From Clostridia bacterium (lineage in GTDB: Bacteria > Bacillota > DSM-12270 > Thermacetogeniales > Thermacetogeniaceae): a DNA stretch of 32,936 nt. The stretch is taken from contig CADDZD010000020.1 in assembly GCA_902812385.1 (NCBI GenBank), positions 1 to 32,936 of the forward strand, in the 5' to 3' direction. The position numbers were made by a program, and so were the translations under genes. This document shows positions 28,325 to 32,936 of this stretch, piece by piece (position 1 is the first letter of the stretch; each line of letters begins with the position of its first letter). Under the pieces are notes generated by a model. It ran no database searches, was not told the DNA's origin, and saw nothing but the letters and a program-made list of their open reading frames with translations.

Positions 28325-28885
28325 TCACCCCTCCGCTTCTTTAAACATCGCGACTGCGCCGGTCACGGCGCCCGCCCGCTTGAGCCTGCTCCAGCGCTCC
28401 ACATCTCCTCCCTCCACCAGCTGCAAGGCCTTGGTGGGGCAAACCCGCACGCACTGGGGGCCCTGTTCATCAAAGTCGCATAGATCACACTTGATTCCGA
28501 TGGTTTTCTGCCCTGCGAACCAGGCGAGGAGAGCTGTGAGCGTCCGGGCCGGTTCTGCCTGTACGGAGGGGGGCGGAGTGCCCTGGATCGTAATGGCTCC
28601 AAAGGGACAGGCCAGGGCGCACATCTTGCAGCCGATGCAGAGCCCTTCGTTTAACTTCACCATCTGCTCCTTAACTTCAATAGCTTTGACGGGGCAGACC
28701 AGGGCGCAGGGCGCGTCTTCACAGTGATGGCACTGCACGGGCATCGTTCCCACCGGGGTATAAGTAACGTGGAGCCTCGGGTAAGCCTGAAGCCCCTGCT
28801 TCGCGTGGTTCACGACGCAGGCAGCCATGCACGTATAGCAGCCCAGGCACCGGTCGGGATTGGCAATCACAAAGCGGTTAAACAT
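28325..28885 (-). CDS. hyfA: Electron-transfer Fe-S subunit HyfA/HycB
   Basis: A 186-aa ferredoxin-type protein that passes electrons from FdhF to the hydrogenase module. It has four cysteine groups in the order of the HycB/HyfA family: CLGCYTCMAACV, CHHCEDAPCALVCP, CIGCKMCALACP, and CDLCDFDEQGPQCVRVCP. The start is ATG 28885, with GGGAGGAGGG nearby. It overlaps the fdhF stop by 8 nt, which couples the two products. Confidence 0.95.
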   Translation of the reverse strand: MFNRFVIANPDRCLGCYTCMAACVVNHAKQGLQAYPRLHVTYTPVGTMPVQCHHCEDAPCALVCPVKAIEVKEQMVKLNEGLCIGCKMCALACPFGAITIQGTPPPSVQAEPARTLTALLAWFAGQKTIGIKCDLCDFDEQGPQCVRVCPTKALQLVEGGDVERWSRLKRAGAVTGAVAMFKEAEG

Positions 28886-31115
28886 GAGCTTCCCTCCTCC
28901 CACTCTTCAACCGACCTGCCACTTCCGCCTCCAGATCAACCAGGTACTTCTTCTTCTTTTCCTGGAGGATGGCCTGGAATTCGGCGGGAGTGATCTTTTC
29001 CACCTTTGCTGCTGCCACTTTGAACTCCGGAATGCAGGCCGCCGGGTCTGTCGAGTTAACGGTGAGTTCGTTGACATTGGCCTCCCAGAAGTGGAAAGTG
29101 GTGAAAACCGTTTTCTCGGGCACCCGCTCCGTCACCCATGCCTTTGCAGCAATGGAGCCGCGCCTGGTGGAAAGCCTGACGAAATCGCCGTCTTCAATCC
29201 CGAGCTTCCTGGCATCGCGGGGGTTGATTTCGATCAACTGCTCAGGGGTAACCTGGGTGATCGGCCAGGACTTCCGGGTCATGGTGCCGGTATGGTAGTG
29301 GTAGCCTCTTCTTCCGGTGGTGAGGGTGAAGGGGTACTCTTCGTCGGGCAGTTCCGTGATTTTGCCTGCGAGTGCATTTTTGAATTCCCCAACCTCCTCC
29401 GGAATCCGCACGGGATCGAAGAAAACCGGACGCAGGTTGGCCTTTCCGGACGGGGTCGCGAATTTTCCGCCCTGGTAGAGAATGGGAGTGCCCGGATGGT
29501 CCTCTGCTGGACAGGGCCAGTTAATCCCTCTCACCTTTTCCAAACGGCTGTGGGTAATCCCGCCAAACTTCTCCGGAACCAGCCGCCGCACCTCATCCCA
29601 GATCTCCTGGGGATGGAGGTAGTTCATCCTCCCGTAGTCCATCTTCTGGGCGAGAGCGCTGAAGATCCACCAGTCATCACGCGCTTCACCCGGCGGATTC
29701 ACAGCCTTGCGCACCCGCTGGACCCTGCGCTCGGTGTTGGTGAAGGTTCCTTCCTTTTCGCCCCAGCAGGCTGCGGGGAGGACGACATGAGCAAGGCGGG
29801 CGGTTTCGGTGAGGAAGATGTCCTGGACGACGAGGAGATCAAGATGCTCAAAGGCATGCCGGAGGTGATCCGAATCGGGATCGCTCATCACGGGGTTCTC
29901 GCCGAAGACATAGGCCGCCCGGACCCGGCCGCCCAGGATCGCATCCGCCACTTCGGGGATCCTCAGACCCGGCTTGGAGGGAAGCTTGACATGCCACTCC
30001 TTCTCAAAACGGGCGCGGTACCCCTCATCGGTGACAGCAAGGTAGCCGGGCAGCAGATTGGGAAGGCAGCCCATGTCGCAGGCCCCCTGCACGTTGTTCT
30101 GCCCCCGCAGGGGGTTCACGCCTGTACCCGGCCTGCCCAGGTTCCCCGTGATCACGGCGAGGTTGGAAAGGCTGACAACGGTTCCCGTCCCGTAGCTGAA
30201 CTGGGTGACACCCATGCAGTAGAGGATTGCAGCGTTCTTAGCCCGAGCGAAGAGGCGTGCCGCCTCGACGAGATCCTGCTGGGGAATTCCGGTCAACCCC
30301 TCCACATAGGCAGGGGTATATCTCTCTACCGCTTTCTCCAGGTCGTCAAAGCCCTCGGTATAATTCTGAACAAAATCTGAATTGTAGAGCTTTTCTTTGA
30401 CAATTACATGAAGTAGCCCGTTAATCAGCGAAATGTTGTAGCCCGCGGGAACCCTCAGCCAGATGTCGGCCTTGTTCGCCATTTCAGTCAGCCGCGGGTC
30501 GGCAACAATAAGTTTGGCCCCCCGTTCTTTAGCCTTGATCACATGCCTCGCAACCAGAGGATGGCACTCTGCCGTATTGGAACCGATGATGAAAATAACA
30601 TCCGTGTGCTGACTGATTTCCGGAATCGAGTTGGTCATCGCTCCGCTCCCTAACGTCATCGCCAGACCGGCGACCGTTGGGGCGTGTCAGAGGCGGGCGC
30701 AGTGGTCTACGTTGTTGGTGCCCATCACCGCCCGCGCGAACTTCTGGGCAACATAATTTTCCTCATTGGTCGCCCGCGCCGAGGCGAACAGGACAAAGGC
30801 ATCCGGGCCCGACTCCTGCCTGATCCTGGTCAGGCGCCCCGCCACGAAATTGAGCGCCTCGTCCCAGGATACAGGAGTGAACCTGCCGTCCTTTTTGACC
30901 AAGGGAGCAGTCAACCTGCGGGGATCTTCTACGTGCTGGTACCCGAAGTAACCCTTGACGCAAAGTTCACCTTCGTTTACGGGATGCAGGCTATCGGGCT
31001 CCACCCCTGCGATATGGCCATCTTCCACAACCAGATAGAGGCCGCAGCCGGTGCCGCAGTAAGGGCAGACCGTTAAGACTCTTTCTGTTCTTCCCTTCTC
31101 AGAGCACGATAACAA
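28878..31115 (-). CDS. fdhF: Formate dehydrogenase H, selenocysteine-containing
   Basis: Oxidises formate to CO2 and passes electrons to HyfA. The frame is interrupted only by TGA at 30689-30687, which I read as selenocysteine: the flanks DHCARL-U-HAPTVAGL match E. coli FdhF around Sec140, and a SECIS hairpin follows. The product is about 745 aa. Fe-S ligands are C17, C20, C24 and C52, with Lys54 after them, Sec143 and His144; Mo/W-bis-pterin binding domains fill the rest. I chose TTG 31115 because GGAGG lies 8 nt upstream; GTG 31193 would add 26 residues but sits on its own purine site. First gene of the FHL operon, behind a sigma-54-type promoter. There is no signal peptide, so it is cytoplasmic. 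Confidence 0.94.
30652..30689 (-). promoter_or_regulatory. Bacterial SECIS element of fdhF
   Basis: Directly after the TGA, AACG pairs with CGTT and TCGCC with GGCGA, leaving a GGTCT apical loop. The loop starts 18 nt after the TGA, the same spacing as in E. coli fdhF, and GGTCT is the SelB contact sequence there. It implies that selA, selB, selC and selD exist elsewhere in the genome. Confidence 0.9.
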
Positions 31116-31260
31116 AGATGATACCTCCCTTCTTCCCAAACGGCCATAAAATTGATCAAGCTCCAGGAATTGCTGTTCTGAACTGCTCTTCACCTCCCAT
31201 CAAAAATTCAGGATTTCTAACCAAGATCCAGAAAAACACAGGTTGCCCTTCTCAACTCAA

Positions 31261-31275
31261 AGCAAAAAATGTGCC
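31261..31275 (-). promoter_or_regulatory. Sigma-54 (-24/-12) promoter of the fdhF-hyf operon
   Basis: On the minus strand GGCACATTTTTTGCT fits the consensus TGGCAC-N5-TTGCW at every base shown, with GG and GC exactly 10 nt apart; only the leading T is replaced by A. Transcription would start near 31250, about 135 nt before the chosen fdhF start. Sigma-54 promoters need an activator, and a GAF-domain protein is encoded divergently. Confidence 0.75.
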
Positions 31276-32035
31276 TGCTTTAGCTTGAAAACCAGCATAA
31301 AACCGCCTGGAAGCGCCAGTGCAGCAACAATTCCGCGGCGGTTATATAAGCAGAGTCTTACTCAAGATGTTCATAACTCAGAATATTAGGAAAGGGGATT
31401 GCAAGCTCCTCCCTTCTTTGTTGGTGTTTTGGACAAGTGTCATTCTGCCTAAACTGCGACTTCCAAAGAAACATGCCCGTCCATACCTCAAAAGGCATTA
31501 AAAATCTTCGAGCAATCTCGAGTCGATCTTTTTCCCTTTTTTCGGAGGCAATGCCGAAATCACGAAAAAATTACGAAATCGCGTATTTGGCAGATACTGA
31601 AGTAGAGTAGAAATCTGGCATGCTTTTTGCTTTGAAGTTATATTTTAAATTTTGGCATTTTAGTTTTCTCCAGTTATCCTTGCGCTCCGGATCCGCCGCT
31701 CCATGCTTACTGGGAAGCAGTGCCCGCTCTTTTGAGAAGGAACCTCCAAGGTGTCTTTGCCGCAAGGATAAACTCTGGGGCTTCATTATTATCCTCATTA
31801 TGACCCCGCAAGACGCCACAAGGGTTCCCTGAGAAAGGTCAAGACAGGAAACCTTTTAAAAATGTGCTCAATACAGGTCCCAATCACCAACTTAATAAAA
31901 TACCTCCGCCGTTCGAATAGGAAAGCAAGAAGTTCCGAGAAAATATCTCTGGTAATAAAGGGAAAGGGGGGGACCAAGAAGCGGATATTTTGATTATCCA
32001 CGGTAGAAAAGGTTAATCTTGTTCAGGGCAGCGAG
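31276..32035. other. Long divergent intergenic region
   Basis: No supported gene; short frames here lack ribosome sites and family likeness. It holds AAAAATTACGAAATC (31566-31580), which recurs inverted at 17659-17673, and a palindromic element at 31671-31772. Activator sites for the sigma-54 promoter would be expected in the first 200-300 nt, but I could not define any. Confidence 0.5.
31671..31772. repeat. Palindromic intergenic element, copy F
   Basis: TTATCCTTGCG (31674-31684) and CGCAAGGATAA (31761-31771) are exact inverted arms, the same end sequence as in copies A, B2 and D. The 76-nt interior is not shared with the other copies. No clear end hairpin follows. Confidence 0.65.
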
Positions 32036-32936
32036 GTGTTGGAAGTGCCCGAACAAAAGGCCTTGCTTAAAAAACTCCCTGGGGTTTGCACTACGTGGCA
32101 GAGTTCCGAATTAGGGGATCAAAAGATCCAGCTCATCGAGAAAGTCACCGGAGTTTACGCTTCCAAGCGAAACTACTACGCGGAGCTTAAAGAGAAAATT
32201 TCCGAGATCACGAAACGCAACCTGCAGTTGGAGATTTTAAGCGACCTGGCCAGGCAGATCAGCATCAACACACCGCTTGAGGAAATTGTAAAAAATGTCA
32301 GTACAAGCTTGGAACAGGTCCTCCCTTTCGACCGGGTGAGCCTGTGCACCTTCCGGGAAGGAAAGCTTTACCTGAATTGTTTTCACCCCGCAGACGGGGT
32401 ATGCTCCGCCGGCATGGAAATCCCTCCTGAAGAGGGAAAGGCCCTCTGGCATGTGAGCGAAAACCCACGACAACTGGTTTGGCAGCGTGAGGGGGGAATC
32501 GAGGACCTGCACCTGGCACGGCTGGGAATCCAGGTTGCCGTGATCAGCCCCCTCTTTGCCCAGAAAAGGGTCTTCGGGCTCTTTGTTGTCGCCAGCTACA
32601 AGAAACCCAGTTACGACCCGACAGACCTCTCCTTCCTCCAGCAGCTGGCAAACCAGTTGATGATTTACCTCCAGGACCGGGAACTCTTCGCCGAGGTGAC
32701 CAGGGCGAAGATCGAGTGGGAAGCCACCTTCAAAGCGGTCCGGGATTTGATCGTGGTCGTGGACCAGGAGAGGCGGATCCTGCGCGCAAATCTGGCCGCC
32801 CTCCAGTTCTCCGGCCTCTCCGAAGAAGAAATTCTGGGAAAAAAGTGCTGTGAGGTGATCTGCCACGCATCCGAACCCTGCCCGGAGTGCGCTCTCTCGA
32901 AAACCCTCGAGACCAAAGAAACGGCACACTCCCAGC
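32036..32936 (+). CDS. GAF-PAS sensor protein, N-terminal part (window edge)
   Basis: A frame open from 32036 to the end of the window, about 300 codons, with no ATG near its start. I take GTG 32036 (AGGG 7 nt upstream); GTG 32045 is possible. A helical region, residues 1-70, leads into a GAF domain (about 70-215: VSTSLEQVLPFDRVSLCTF, then SPLFAQKRVFGLFVV). A PAS domain follows from about 225 (FKAVRDLIVVVDQERRILRA) with a Cys-rich segment KKCCEVICHASEPCPECALS. Such PAS-Cys segments occur in histidine kinases and in sigma-54 activators; the output domain is outside the window. Its divergent position beside a sigma-54 promoter makes an FhlA-like activator the better guess, but this is not proven. 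Confidence 0.75.
   Translation, partial: MLEVPEQKALLKKLPGVCTTWQSSELGDQKIQLIEKVTGVYASKRNYYAELKEKISEITKRNLQLEILSDLARQISINTPLEEIVKNVSTSLEQVLPFDRVSLCTFREGKLYLNCFHPADGVCSAGMEIPPEEGKALWHVSENPRQLVWQREGGIEDLHLARLGIQVAVISPLFAQKRVFGLFVVASYKKPSYDPTDLSFLQQLANQLMIYLQDRELFAEVTRAKIEWEATFKAVRDLIVVVDQERRILRANLAALQFSGLSEEEILGKKCCEVICHASEPCPECALSKTLETKETAHSQ

Noticed and set aside
30687-30689. fdhF split by a stop codon into two ORFs (pseudogene)
   Set aside because: The flanks match the FdhF active site, the frame continues without shift, and a SECIS hairpin follows, so TGA is read as selenocysteine.
31571-32001. Small minus-strand ORFs in the divergent intergenic region
   Set aside because: No ribosome sites, they cover the palindromic element, and the translations resemble no family.

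Overview
The window looks like a chromosomal stretch from an anaerobic, probably thermophilic Gram-positive Clostridia-type bacterium, of the Moorella/Thermacetogenium/Desulfotomaculum kind. The evidence is a CIRCE-controlled groES-groEL operon, strong GGAGG ribosome sites with many GTG and TTG starts, an SLH-domain surface protein, a MoeA-PBP fusion, and a formate hydrogenlyase cluster with a selenocysteine formate dehydrogenase. The species is inferred from gene content only.

Layout, left to right. (1) 220-1317 (+): DUF362/ferredoxin protein. (2) 1633-4621 (-): two cell-envelope proteins, one LolA/RseB-like and one YcdB/YcdC-repeat protein with SLH-like C terminus. (3) 4839-6810 (-): groES-groEL with CIRCE operator and terminator. 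(4) 7005-7973 (-): PiT phosphate transporter. (5) 7974-8899: a long non-coding stretch with a tandem array of structured repeats. (6) 8900-15302 (-): molybdenum/tungsten cofactor genes, transcribed as small Cys-tailed protein, moeA, moeA-PBP fusion, moaA, moaC, MOSC protein, mogA/moaB. A structured leader lies upstream and palindromic repeats sit between the two moeA genes. (7) 15490-16944: repeats and a transposase remnant. (8) 16945-17428 (-): two small acidic paralogous proteins of unknown function. (9) 17720-31115 (-): a complete formate hydrogenlyase (Hyf/Hyc type) operon, fdhF(Sec)-hyfA-B-C-E-F-D-G-H-I-hycH-hycI. A sigma-54-type promoter lies upstream. (10) 32036-end (+): the N-terminal part of a divergent GAF-PAS sensor/regulator, cut by the window edge.

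How the genes fit together. The cofactor genes make the pterin cofactor that FdhF needs. FdhF oxidises formate, HyfA and the other Fe-S subunits pass electrons to the NiFe hydrogenase HyfG/HyfI, and HyfB/C/D/E/F form a Complex I-like membrane arm that could couple H2 formation (or the reverse) to ion movement. HycH and HycI mature the hydrogenase. The -24/-12 promoter together with a divergent GAF-domain protein suggests FhlA-like control.

The least explained parts are non-coding. At 8251-8650 is a tandem array in which conserved internal-loop motifs are separated by stems whose sequence changes but whose pairing is kept. In addition, a family of large imperfect palindromes is dispersed across the window, several copies followed by a short hairpin that also shows compensatory changes.
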